From Corynebacterium suedekumii (lineage in GTDB: Bacteria > Actinomycetota > Actinomycetes > Mycobacteriales > Mycobacteriaceae): 64,000 bases of DNA. Below are positions 23,496 to 31,876 of this stretch, piece after piece. The stretch's first letter is position 1; the number at the start of each line of letters is the position of its first letter. The notes below the pieces were generated by a model. The model was not told the origin of the DNA. It was given only the letters and a program-made list of their open reading frames with translations, and did no database searches. Made by a program: the position numbers and the translations under genes. Where the stretch lies: assembly GCF_030252185.1 (NCBI RefSeq), contig NZ_CP126970.1, forward strand, positions 1,364,001-1,428,000, given 5' to 3'.

Positions 23496-25242
23496 GATCA
23501 AGGAGTATCTGTTCGACAGGGAATCAGTTGGGCTACTCCCGGATGTTCCTCGGCTGAGCAATTGGCCGGTGGTGTATGTCCTCAACGGTCCGGCAGGGAA
23601 GGGCAGACTGGGCGCCGTTTATCTCGGAGAGACGGTCAGCTTCACTTCGCGGATGCGTCAGCACATCGAGAAAGAAGACAAGCGTGAGAGGTTGAGGCAG
23701 GTTCGAGTTGTTCTCGACGAACGGTTCAACAAGTCAGTGTGCCTCGATCTCGAGTCCAGGCTCATCCAGTACGCCGCTGGTGACGGTTCGCTGGAGGTCC
23801 TCAACCGGAACACCGGCGTCACTGATGCTGACTACTTCGACCGAGACTCTTACCGGGAGATGTTCGACGACATCTTCAATGATTTACGGGAAGCAGGCGT
23901 CTTTCAGCGCACTATTCCGCAGATCGTCAATTCCGAACTGTTCAAGCTTTCACCGTTCAAGGCCCTTACCCACGATCAGGGCATTGCAGTCGTCGACATC
24001 ATGGAGGGCCTCACCCAGGATCTGTCGGACGAGTTGGGCGCCGGGGACCTTATTTTTGTAACCGGTGACCCCGGCACCGGGAAGACTGTTGTCGCCATCT
24101 ATCTGATGAAGCTCATATCTGACGTTGGAGATGGTCGTGATGTCGAGGAAGTTGACGGTGACAACATGTTCGCTGACTTCTATCTAGAGGACACGAGGAA
24201 ACTGTTCCAAGGCCTGAAGATCGCGCTGGTGGTCCCTCAGCAGGCATTGAGAAAGTCGATCGGGAACGTCTTCAAGAACACCCCGGGTCTGCATCCGGAC
24301 ATGGTCATGTCTCCCTGGGATGTGGCCAACAGCGACGAAGACTTCGACATCGTCATTGTTGACGAGGCCCATCGACTCAATCAGTACTCGGCTCAGGTCC
24401 ACAGTCGAAATAAAGAGTTCAAGGACATCAACGCGCGGTTGTACGGTGGTCAGAAACCCGACGCATCCCAGCTGGACTGGCTTCGGACGAAGTCGAAGCA
24501 CGTAATTCTCATGTTCGACCAAAAGCAGTCGGTACGACCCCACGATCTCCCAAAAGAGGAGTTCGCCGAAATTCTCGACGGAGCCGGGGGCCAAAAACCG
24601 CGGACCTACTCGCTCGTCACGCAAATGCGCAGTCTTGGAGGAAACGACTACATCCAGTACGTCTACGACGTTCTTTCCAACCGTCCTCCTCGCGAGCGAC
24701 TGAGTTTCGGAGATTCATACGAACTTGGATTGGTTGATTCTCCGAGGACCCTCGTCGAGCTCATCAATGCAAGGGAAGAAGAGCATGGTCTTTCCCGAAT
24801 CGTGGCGGGATACGCCTGGAAATGGGTCAGCAGGAAGATCGACGGTCCTGACTTCGACATCGACCTTGGCGAGGGCGTACGCCTGCCGTGGAACTCCAAG
24901 AAGGTCGACTGGGTTACTTCGGCGAATGCGATCAACGAGGCGGGTTCGATCCACACCGTTCAGGGATACGACCTCAACTACGCAGGCGTGATCATCGGTG
25001 AAGATCTACGGTTTGATCCGTTGACTGAGTCTCTTTATATCGATAAGTCGAACTACCACGACACGCAGGGAAAACAGAACAACAAGCTGCGCAATAGAGA
25101 AACCACGACTGAGATGCTGACTGAGTTCATCACCAGCATTTACGCGGTTCTCCTCACTCGTGGCATTAGAGGAACATTCATTCACGTGGTCAATCCTGAA
25201 CTCCGCGAGTATCTGGGACGGTATTTTCCGACTATCGGCTAG
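23482..25242 (+). CDS. GIY-YIG nuclease fused to DUF2075/Schlafen-group-3-like helicase
   Basis: 586 residues. The N-terminal domain (about 20-110) is GIY-YIG-like: PVVYVLNGPAGKG, AVYLGETVSFTSRMRQHIE with the conserved Arg, and the metal-ligand Glu in CLDLESRLIQYAAG. The rest is an AAA/helicase ATPase of the DUF2075 family, with Walker A VTGDPGTGKTVVAIYLM (about 195-211), Walker B DIVIVDEAHRLNQ (about 290), and later LVTQMRSLGG and IHTVQGYDLNYAGVIIGEDL motifs. The ATG at 23482 overlaps the MazG-like stop and is preferred over upstream in-frame starts, which fall inside that gene. It is a predicted nucleic-acid nuclease-helicase. Confidence 0.82.
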   Translation: MTNYEIKEYLFDRESVGLLPDVPRLSNWPVVYVLNGPAGKGRLGAVYLGETVSFTSRMRQHIEKEDKRERLRQVRVVLDERFNKSVCLDLESRLIQYAAGDGSLEVLNRNTGVTDADYFDRDSYREMFDDIFNDLREAGVFQRTIPQIVNSELFKLSPFKALTHDQGIAVVDIMEGLTQDLSDELGAGDLIFVTGDPGTGKTVVAIYLMKLISDVGDGRDVEEVDGDNMFADFYLEDTRKLFQGLKIALVVPQQALRKSIGNVFKNTPGLHPDMVMSPWDVANSDEDFDIVIVDEAHRLNQYSAQVHSRNKEFKDINARLYGGQKPDASQLDWLRTKSKHVILMFDQKQSVRPHDLPKEEFAEILDGAGGQKPRTYSLVTQMRSLGGNDYIQYVYDVLSNRPPRERLSFGDSYELGLVDSPRTLVELINAREEEHGLSRIVAGYAWKWVSRKIDGPDFDIDLGEGVRLPWNSKKVDWVTSANAINEAGSIHTVQGYDLNYAGVIIGEDLRFDPLTESLYIDKSNYHDTQGKQNNKLRNRETTTEMLTEFITSIYAVLLTRGIRGTFIHVVNPELREYLGRYFPTIG

Positions 25243-25261
25243 CCGAACCCGGGTTGCCCGT

Positions 25262-26821
25262 CTAGTTCACACACCGCGGCCCGTCGCCGCCAGCATCGAT
25301 CTCGGGTGCGACTTCTGCCTCTCCGACGTCGGCACCGGGGGTGCCCACCTGCTCGGTGGGGGAGGGCTCGAGGGGGGCGTCGCCCTGGGGGCCGGCGTAG
25401 TCGTCGTGGGTGACCACGATGATGGTGCCGGGTTCGAGGGTGTCGTTGGGGGTGACGGGGAGGCCGCCGAGTTCCTCGGCAAGTGCCACGGCGGCGGGGT
25501 CGGTGGCGTCGGCGGCGACGATCTGGGAGGTGGTGTAGATGCCGGGCTGGGCGTTGGTGACGTCGGTGACGGTGTAGCCGTTGTCCTCGAGGTAGGAGCC
25601 GACGCTGCCGGCCAGGCCGGCGGTGTAGCCGGCGTTGAGGACCAGCACTTCGACTTCGGCGGCTGGGGCCTCGCCACCCTCCTCAGAGGGGGCCGGTGCC
25701 TCGGTGGTCTCCGGGGCGAGCAGGTCATCCATGAAGGCGTGGACCTGGTCGGGGTCGACGGTGACGATGGATTCTCCGTAGTCGCCGGTGCCGTCGATGG
25801 AGGTGACGGGGATGGTGGTGAAGACGACGTTGCCGCCGGCGAGGTTGGCCAGCTGGTTGGCGAAGGAGAGGATGTCCCAGTTCTCGTCGATGACCACGGA
25901 GCGTTCGACGGCGGTGGACATGTCGGCGAGCTTGTTGGGGTTGGTCAGGGTGCCGGCGGCGAGGACCTGGTTGACCAGGGAGGCCATGAAGGCCTGCTGG
26001 CGGACGATGCGGTCGAGGTCGCCGCGGGGCAGGCCGTGGCGCTGGCGGACGAAGGCGAGCGCCTGGGCGCCGCTCAGGGTCTGCTGGCCGGCGGTGAAGT
26101 CTGCGCCGGAGAATTCGTCCTGGACGGCCTCGTTGAGGCAGACGTCGACGCCGCCGACGGCGTCGGTAAGCAGCACGAAGCCGAGCAGGCCCACCTCGGC
26201 GAAGTGGTCGACCTCGATGCCGGTGAGGTCGGTGACGGCCTCGATGAGGCCCTGTCGGCCGACGCCGGTGGCTTCCTCCTCGATCTCCTTCTCGGAGCCG
26301 TCGCCGGCGGCGACGAGTTCCTCCTTCTTGGCGGATTTGTGGGCGGAGAAGACGCCGTTGATCTTCATGTTCCCGAATTCGGGGTCATGGATGTAGGTGT
26401 CGCGGGGGATGGAGACGGCCGTGGCGGAGGATCCGTCGTTGGGTACTCGGATGACCATGAGGGTGTCGGTGTTCTCCTCACCGTCGTCGACGCCGGCGCG
26501 CAGGCGCTCGAGTTCCTCGTCGGAGAGTCGGTTGCCCTGGGCGTCGGTACGCGAGTCGGAGCCGACCAGCAGGATGTCGGTCGCCCCGTCCGGTGCCTTG
26601 CCCTTCATGCCCTGGCCGCCGCCGAGGGCCAGGTTGCCGGCGGAGGCGACCTCGGAACCGAGACGGCCGACGGAGAAGTAACCGAGGGAGGAGATCGCCA
26701 GGACCAGTACCGAGAGCACCGCGATGATGACCTTGACCGGCGTCGGCCCCACCTGACGGGTGGCGGGGGCGGCGGGCGGCGCGGCCTGGATGTCGCGGAC
26801 GTGGCGGTACTTGTCGTTCAC
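25262..26821 (-). CDS. lcpA: LytR-CpsA-Psr (LCP) family protein with LytR_C domain
   Basis: 519 residues: short cytoplasmic N-terminus, one membrane helix (about residues 28-50, VKVIIAVLSVLVLAISSLGY), then an extracellular LCP domain with ILLVGSDSRTDAQGNRLSD, ENTDTLMVIRVPNDGSSATA, VSIPRDTYI, DLTGIEVDHFAEVGL and ALAFVRQRHGLPRGDLDRI. These contain the Asp and Arg residues that hold the polyprenyl pyrophosphate. A LytR_C domain (EVLVLNAGYTAGLAGSV) follows an acidic linker. LCP proteins transfer arabinogalactan onto peptidoglycan. The GTG start and the divergent position next to wbbL match C. glutamicum lcpA. Confidence 0.88.
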   Translation of the reverse strand: MNDKYRHVRDIQAAPPAAPATRQVGPTPVKVIIAVLSVLVLAISSLGYFSVGRLGSEVASAGNLALGGGQGMKGKAPDGATDILLVGSDSRTDAQGNRLSDEELERLRAGVDDGEENTDTLMVIRVPNDGSSATAVSIPRDTYIHDPEFGNMKINGVFSAHKSAKKEELVAAGDGSEKEIEEEATGVGRQGLIEAVTDLTGIEVDHFAEVGLLGFVLLTDAVGGVDVCLNEAVQDEFSGADFTAGQQTLSGAQALAFVRQRHGLPRGDLDRIVRQQAFMASLVNQVLAAGTLTNPNKLADMSTAVERSVVIDENWDILSFANQLANLAGGNVVFTTIPVTSIDGTGDYGESIVTVDPDQVHAFMDDLLAPETTEAPAPSEEGGEAPAAEVEVLVLNAGYTAGLAGSVGSYLEDNGYTVTDVTNAQPGIYTTSQIVAADATDPAAVALAEELGGLPVTPNDTLEPGTIIVVTHDDYAGPQGDAPLEPSPTEQVGTPGADVGEAEVAPEIDAGGDGPRCVN

Positions 26822-26892
26822 GCCCTGCAGTTTAGGCCATCGGAGTGGCGTACCCGGCCGTTGGCGGGCGGCGTCGGTAAGCTGTGCCCATT

Positions 26893-27789
26893 GTGACTAG
26901 CCTGCCTATCGCCGTTGTCACGGTGACCTATTCCCCGGGACCGCATCTGGCGGCCTTCCTGGACAGCATCCCCGCGGCCACCCGCCGGGGTGCTGTCGTC
27001 GTGCTCGCCGACAACGGATCCACCGACGGAGTCCCCGAGGCCGCGGCCGCGGAGCGGGGCAACGTGCAGTTCCTGCCCACCGGCGGCAACCTCGGCTACG
27101 GCTCGGGCGTCAACGTCGCCGCCCGCCACCTGCAGCCGCTGAGGGACGCCGGGGAGATCGACCCGGAGTTCTTCCTCATCTCCAACCCGGACGTGGTGTT
27201 CACGCCGGAGGCCATCGACGAGCTCATCGCCTGCGCCCGCCGCTGGCCCGTGGCGGCGGCCGTGGGCCCGCGGATCGAGGAGCCGGACGGCTCCATCTAC
27301 CCCTCCGCCCGTTCGGTGCCCACCCTGGGTAACGGTATCGGCCACGCCCTGCTGGGCTCGATCTACCCGGACAACCCGTGGTCGCGGTCCTACCGCGACA
27401 ACGCGGACATGGACAACGAGCGCACCGCGGGCTGGCTGTCCGGTTCGTGCCTGCTCGTGCGCTGGGATGCCTTCGACGCCGTCGGCGGTTTCGACGAGCG
27501 CTACTTCATGTACATGGAGGACGTCGATCTCGGCGACCGTTTCCACCGCGCCGGCTACGTCAACGTCTACTGCCCGGCCGCGGTGATCACCCACGCCAAG
27601 GGCCACGCCGCCGGCGAACACCCGGAGACGATGCTGCCCGCCCACCACGAGTCGGCGTACCGGTTCCAGTCGGACCGGCTGCCGCGCTGGTGGCAGGCTC
27701 CCGTACGGCTCGCCCTGAAAGCCGGGCTCAAGGCCCGCGGCGCGGTCGCCGTGGGGCAGGCACTCAAACGAAAGGACACCCGACCATGA
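26893..27789 (+). CDS. wbbL: Rhamnosyltransferase WbbL (GT2), arabinogalactan linker synthesis
   Basis: About 298 residues of a GT-A glycosyltransferase: VVTVTYSPGPHL, VVLADNGSTDGVPEAAAAE, LPTGGNLGYGSGVNVAARHL, the metal-binding ISNPDVVF, then GWLSGSCLLVRWDAFDAVGG and FDERYFMYMEDVDLGDR. WbbL adds rhamnose to decaprenyl-PP-GlcNAc, the linker joining arabinogalactan to peptidoglycan, at the inner membrane face. Two GTG codons (26884, 26893) are possible starts; the second sits 9 nt after TAAGCT and fits a leaderless message. Its stop overlaps the next gene (ATGA). Confidence 0.85.
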   Translation: MTSLPIAVVTVTYSPGPHLAAFLDSIPAATRRGAVVVLADNGSTDGVPEAAAAERGNVQFLPTGGNLGYGSGVNVAARHLQPLRDAGEIDPEFFLISNPDVVFTPEAIDELIACARRWPVAAAVGPRIEEPDGSIYPSARSVPTLGNGIGHALLGSIYPDNPWSRSYRDNADMDNERTAGWLSGSCLLVRWDAFDAVGGFDERYFMYMEDVDLGDRFHRAGYVNVYCPAAVITHAKGHAAGEHPETMLPAHHESAYRFQSDRLPRWWQAPVRLALKAGLKARGAVAVGQALKRKDTRP

Positions 27790-28868
27790 CGGCCAACCCT
27801 GCACAGACTGATGCAGTGATCCTGGTCGGCGGCCGAGGCACCCGCCTGCGTCCGCTGACGGTGAACACCCCCAAGCCGATGCTGCTCACGGCCGGCTACC
27901 CCTTCCTACAGCACCTGCTCGCCCGCATCAAGGCGGCCGGGATCACCCACGTCGTGCTGGGCACGTCCTACCGTGCGGAGGTCTTCGAGGAGTACTTCGG
28001 CGACGGCTCCGACATGGGCCTGGAAATCGAGTACGTCGTGGAGGAGGAGGCCCTGGGCACCGGCGGCGGCATCCGCAACGTCTACGACAAGCTGCGGCAC
28101 GACACCGTCATGGTCTTCAACGGCGACGTCCTCGCCGGCACGGATCTCACCGCCATCCTGGACACCCACCACGAGAAGAACGCGGACGTGACCATGCACC
28201 TGGTGCGCGTCGCCGATCCGCGCGCCTTCGGCTGCGTGCCCACCGACACCGACGGTCGCGTGCTGGAGTTCCTGGAGAAGACCGAGGATCCGCCCACCGA
28301 CCAGATCAACGCCGGCTGCTACGTCTTCCGCCGCGAGGTCATCGAGGCCATCCCCGCCGGCCGCGTCGTCTCCGTCGAGCGCGAGACCTTCCCGGGCCTG
28401 CTCGCCGACGGTGCCCGCGTCTACGGCCACGTCGACCACGCCTACTGGCGTGACATGGGCCGCCCGGACGACTTCGTCCGCGGTTCCTCCGATCTTGTCC
28501 GCGGCATCGCGCATTCCCCGCTGCTCGAGGGGCGCACCGGGGAATCGCTTATCGACGAATCCGCGTTCGTCGCCGGTGGTGCCATCCTGGTCGGCGGTAC
28601 GTCCATCGGCCGCGGTTCCGAGATCGGGGCCGGCTGCCGTCTCGACGACACCGTCGTCCACGACGGGGTGACCATCGAGCCGGGTGCGATCATCGAGGAC
28701 TCCATCATCGCCTCCGGCGCCCGGATCGGTGCCAACGCCCGGATCACCGGCTGTGTCGTCGGTGAGGGCGCGAACATCGGCGCGCGGTGTGAGCTGCTCG
28801 GCGGTATGCGTGTGTGGCCGGGCGTGAGCATCCCGGACAACGGAGTGCGTTTCTCCTCGGATGCGTGA
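27786..28868 (+). CDS. Sugar-phosphate nucleotidyltransferase (mannose-1-phosphate guanylyltransferase type)
   Basis: 360 residues. The N-terminal nucleotidyltransferase domain shows AVILVGGRGTRLRPLTVNTP and KPML, VVEEEALGTGGGIRNVYDKL and VFNGDVLAG (metal Asp). The C-terminal part is a left-handed beta helix (AILVGGTSIGRGSEIGAGCR, then VTIEPGAIIEDSIIASGA). In Corynebacterium the gene at this position (also called rmlA2) makes GDP-mannose for mannolipids and lipoglycans; a related sugar specificity cannot be excluded. It is translationally coupled to wbbL by a 4-bp overlap. Confidence 0.83.
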   Translation: MTANPAQTDAVILVGGRGTRLRPLTVNTPKPMLLTAGYPFLQHLLARIKAAGITHVVLGTSYRAEVFEEYFGDGSDMGLEIEYVVEEEALGTGGGIRNVYDKLRHDTVMVFNGDVLAGTDLTAILDTHHEKNADVTMHLVRVADPRAFGCVPTDTDGRVLEFLEKTEDPPTDQINAGCYVFRREVIEAIPAGRVVSVERETFPGLLADGARVYGHVDHAYWRDMGRPDDFVRGSSDLVRGIAHSPLLEGRTGESLIDESAFVAGGAILVGGTSIGRGSEIGAGCRLDDTVVHDGVTIEPGAIIEDSIIASGARIGANARITGCVVGEGANIGARCELLGGMRVWPGVSIPDNGVRFSSDA

Positions 28869-29032
28869 CGACACGCCGGTAACGCTGGCAGTTGTTGCCA
28901 GGGATTCTGGCCACCACTACATGTAGTGCCCCCGTCGCTCACCCCCAACGATGCGGAGTTGTTACTAGTGTGACTCACGGTGTTCCCGACGTGGGAAAAC
29001 GCGAATCCGGCCAAAATTCCCCCGCCGTTAGG

Positions 29033-29062
29033 TTGACGACATTTAGTGACTGGGTGTGTAAT
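29033..29062 (+). promoter_or_regulatory. Probable sigma-A promoter of the WhiB2-type gene
   Basis: TTGACG at 29033-29038 and TGTAAT at 29057-29062 with an 18-bp spacer, 46 bp before the GTG start. The surrounding 240 bp (28869-29108) holds no other gene; it also contains ACTACATGTAGT, a perfect 12-bp palindrome near 28917-28928 of unknown role. Confidence 0.55.
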
Positions 29063-29108
29063 CACATCAGTGTAAGAAACATATCCAATGCGGAGAAGGG
29101 GATGAGGC

Positions 29109-29426
29109 GTGGAAGACATGGCTAACAACGCCATTCTCCGTGGCGGAACGGGCGGGATTGCCGGGTCTGCGATGGAGTTGAGCCTGGACGAGCTCTTCGG
29201 GGCCGTCGAACAGGAATGGCAGGACCAGGCACTGTGTGCCCAGACCGATCCCGAGGCGTTCTTCCCGGAGAAGGGCGGCTCCACCCGCGAGGCCAAGCGC
29301 ATTTGCCAGGCCTGCGCGGTACGCGATGACTGCCTGGAGTACGCGCTCGAGCACGATGAGCGTTTCGGCATCTGGGGCGGGCTCTCCGATCGTGAGCGCC
29401 GCCGCCTCAAGCGTCAGATCGGCTGA
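29109..29426 (+). CDS. whcD: WhiB2-type transcriptional regulator
   Basis: 105 residues with four iron-sulfur cysteines: ALCAQTDPEAFFPEKGG and then CQACAVRDDC. The WhiB turn is FGIWGGLSDRERRRLKRQ, with a basic C-terminal tail. The placement before the DUF3499 and manB genes matches WhiB2 (Rv3260c) and C. glutamicum whcD, a cell-division regulator. The GTG start at 29109 has GGGGATGAGG upstream; a shorter form from ATG 29118 or 29172 is possible. Its 3' end overlaps the convergent gene by 20 bp. Confidence 0.87.
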   Translation: MEDMANNAILRGGTGGIAGSAMELSLDELFGAVEQEWQDQALCAQTDPEAFFPEKGGSTREAKRICQACAVRDDCLEYALEHDERFGIWGGLSDRERRRLKRQIG

Positions 29427-29898
29427 CCTGACCTAAGGAAAGATCCTCACCACTGGAATCCGGGTCCACATCCCGTGGATCGAGGTTGAGGTAGTTGGCC
29501 ACCAGAGCGGTGAGGACTGTCGTGAGCAGTTCCTCCCGCTCTCTCACATTCGTGGCCCGCTGCTCGATGGGCATGCGGAAGATCACCAGGCGGGCCCTGG
29601 TGGGCCGGCCCTGTGGGTCCACGCCCGCCGGGATGACGCGGCCGAGGGGGACCGGCCCGTCGGCGACGATCTCGTCGGGCAGGATCATGTCCGGGCGCAG
29701 CCGCATCCGCGGCACGGTGTCCACCGCCAGGTCCAGGTGGGCCAGCTGCTCGGAGTAGCCGTGCTGGATGGGGGCGTAGGCCTCGAGGACGGCGACGTCG
29801 AAGGACTCCCGGCGACTGCGGAACCTGGGTGCTGCCATGGGCAGCACGGGGCCGCGGATTCCCCGGCCGCGGCGATCGCGGAACGTCCTGGTGTGCAT
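29407..29898 (-). CDS. Metallopeptidase-family (zincin_1/DUF1025-like) protein without the zinc motif
   Basis: 163 residues from MHTRTFRDRRGRGIRGPVLP, the usual start of the actinobacterial family at this locus (Rv3259 neighbourhood). It includes ESFDVAVLEAYAPIQHGYSE and RLVIFRMPIEQRATNVRERE. Where family members outside Corynebacteriales carry HExxH, this protein reads ELLTTVLTALVANYLNLDP, so there is no visible zinc site and proteolytic activity is doubtful. The longer open frame upstream of 29898 is not supported. It is convergent with, and overlaps, the WhiB2-type gene. Confidence 0.7.
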   Translation of the reverse strand: MHTRTFRDRRGRGIRGPVLPMAAPRFRSRRESFDVAVLEAYAPIQHGYSEQLAHLDLAVDTVPRMRLRPDMILPDEIVADGPVPLGRVIPAGVDPQGRPTRARLVIFRMPIEQRATNVREREELLTTVLTALVANYLNLDPRDVDPDSSGEDLSLGQVSRSDA

Positions 29899-29990
29899 GG
29901 GGATCAGCCTAGGGCGTGGGGGAGGGGAATCCCGGTGGCAACGCGCGGGGCACTTCCAAAATCTCAACGACGGGTTTAGACTTGCCTCTC

Positions 29991-30431
29991 GTGAGCCAGT
30001 TGCGACGTTGTTCCCGCCCCGGCTGCGGCAAGCCTGCCGTCGCCACCATGACCTACGCCTACGCGGAGTCCACCGCCGTCGTCGGCCCGCTGGCCCTGGC
30101 CGCCGAGCCGCACAGCTGGGACCTGTGCGAGCATCACGCCGAGAAGATCACCGCCCCGCTCGGGTGGGAGATGCTGCGGGTCAACCACATCGACATCGAC
30201 GACGATGACGATCTCACCGCGCTGGCCGAGGCCGTCCGCGAGGCCGGTCGCGTGACCAGCGGGCTCGTCGACACCGACGGCCCCGCCCCGGTCCGCCTCG
30301 AGGCGAAGGATCCGGCGGACCCGGACACCTCCATCCATCCCGTCTACCGCACCAAGCGGGTCTCCGAGGAGAAGGGCCGCCGCCGCGCCCACCTGCGCGT
30401 CGTTCCTGAGGACGAGACCAACAACTACTGA
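29991..30431 (+). CDS. DUF3499 family protein
   Basis: 146 residues. The N-terminus holds a probable zinc ribbon (RRCSRPGCGKPAVATMTY, later WDLCEHHAEKITAPLGW). The C-terminal half is acidic and low in complexity and ends in HLRVVPEDETNNY. Function is unknown; the family is restricted to Actinobacteria and the gene sits between the WhiB2 region and manB as in related genomes (Rv3258c position). The GTG start at 29991 aligns with the conserved SQLRRCSRPGC. Confidence 0.8.
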   Translation: MSQLRRCSRPGCGKPAVATMTYAYAESTAVVGPLALAAEPHSWDLCEHHAEKITAPLGWEMLRVNHIDIDDDDDLTALAEAVREAGRVTSGLVDTDGPAPVRLEAKDPADPDTSIHPVYRTKRVSEEKGRRRAHLRVVPEDETNNY

Positions 30432-30484
30432 GAATCCACTGCGCCGCACGCCAGGGGGCGGACGTGGGGGTAATATGACCCCTC

Positions 30485-31852
30485 ATGCGTACCCGTGAAT
30501 CCGTCACCTCCGTGATCAAGGCCTATGACGTCCGTGGTGTCGTCGGCCGTGACATCGACGCCGACTTCATCCGTGAGACCGGCGGAGCCTTCGGCCATCT
30601 CCTCCGCGGGGAGGGCGAGACGCTCGTGGCCGTCGGCTATGACATGCGCCCCTCCTCACCTGAGCTGGCCGCCGCCTTCGCTCAGGGCGTCATCTCCCAG
30701 GGTGTGGACGTGGTCATGCTGGGACTGACCTCCACCGACGAGCTCTACTTCGCCTCCGGCACCCTGAACTGCGCCGGCGCGATGTTCACCGCCTCCCACA
30801 ACCCGGCCGAGTACAACGGCATCAAGCTGTGCCGCTCCGGGGCCCGCCCGGTGGGCCAGCAGACCGGCCTGGCGGAGATCATCGACATGCTCGTCGACGG
30901 CGTCCCCACCTACGAGGGCGAGCCGGGTTCGGTCACCGAGCGCGACGTGCTCACCGACTACGGTGCCTACCTCCGTGACCTCGTCGACCTGAGCGACATC
31001 CGGCCGCTGGTCGTCGCCGTCGACGCCGCCAACGGCATGGGCGGACACACCGTGCCCGAGGTGTTCCGCGGCCTGCCGCTGGACATCCGCCCGCTCTACT
31101 TCGAGCTCGACGGCACCTTCCCCAACCACGAGGCCAACCCGCTGGACCCGAAGAACCTCGTGGACCTGCAGCAGTTCACCGTGGAGCAGGGCGCGGACAT
31201 CGGCCTGGCCTTCGACGGCGACGCCGACCGCTGCTTCGTCATCGATGAGAACGGTGACCCGGTGAGCCCCTCGGCGATCTGCGCGATCGTCGCCAAGCGG
31301 TACCTGGCGGAGCACCCCGGTGCCACCATCATCCACAACCTCATCACCTCCAAGTCTGTGCCGGAGGTCATCGCGGAGAACGGCGGCACCGCCGTGCGCA
31401 CCCGCGTGGGCCACTCCTTCATCAAGGCCACCATGGCCGAGACCGGCGCCGTCTTCGGCGGCGAGCACTCTGCGCACTACTACTTCACCGAGTTCTTCAA
31501 CGCCGACTCCGGCATCCTCGCCGCCATGCACGTCCTCGCCGCCCTCGGCGCCCAGGACCGCCCGCTGAGCGAGATGATGGCCGAGTACAACCGCTACGAG
31601 GCCTCCGGCGAGATCAACTCCACCGTCGCCGACCAGGCCGCCAGCACTCAGGCGGTGCTCGACGCCTTCGCCGACCGCATCGAGTCCGTCGACGACCTCG
31701 ACGGCGTCACCGTGGAACTCAAGGACACGAAGGCGTGGTTCAACGTCCGCGCCTCCAACACCGAGCCGTTGCTGCGCCTCAACGTCGAGGCACCCACCCG
31801 GGCCGAGGTCGATGAACTCGTGGCGGAGATCCTCGGCGTCATCCGGGCCTGA
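30485..31852 (+). CDS. manB: Phosphomannomutase/phosphoglucomutase
   Basis: 455 residues of the alpha-D-phosphohexomutase family: N-terminal KAYDVRGVVGRDIDADFIRE, phosphoserine loop MFTASHNPAEYNGIKL, metal loop AFDGDADRCFVIDE, sugar-binding GGEHSAHYYF and C-terminal phosphate site VRASNTEPLLRL. It interconverts mannose-6-phosphate and mannose-1-phosphate in the cytosol, between ManA and the nucleotidyltransferase encoded nearby. TAATAT lies 8 nt before the ATG, pointing to a leaderless transcript. Confidence 0.93.
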   Translation: MRTRESVTSVIKAYDVRGVVGRDIDADFIRETGGAFGHLLRGEGETLVAVGYDMRPSSPELAAAFAQGVISQGVDVVMLGLTSTDELYFASGTLNCAGAMFTASHNPAEYNGIKLCRSGARPVGQQTGLAEIIDMLVDGVPTYEGEPGSVTERDVLTDYGAYLRDLVDLSDIRPLVVAVDAANGMGGHTVPEVFRGLPLDIRPLYFELDGTFPNHEANPLDPKNLVDLQQFTVEQGADIGLAFDGDADRCFVIDENGDPVSPSAICAIVAKRYLAEHPGATIIHNLITSKSVPEVIAENGGTAVRTRVGHSFIKATMAETGAVFGGEHSAHYYFTEFFNADSGILAAMHVLAALGAQDRPLSEMMAEYNRYEASGEINSTVADQAASTQAVLDAFADRIESVDDLDGVTVELKDTKAWFNVRASNTEPLLRLNVEAPTRAEVDELVAEILGVIRA

Positions 31853-31876
31853 CGGCCAGGGACGTATCCTGTGGGC

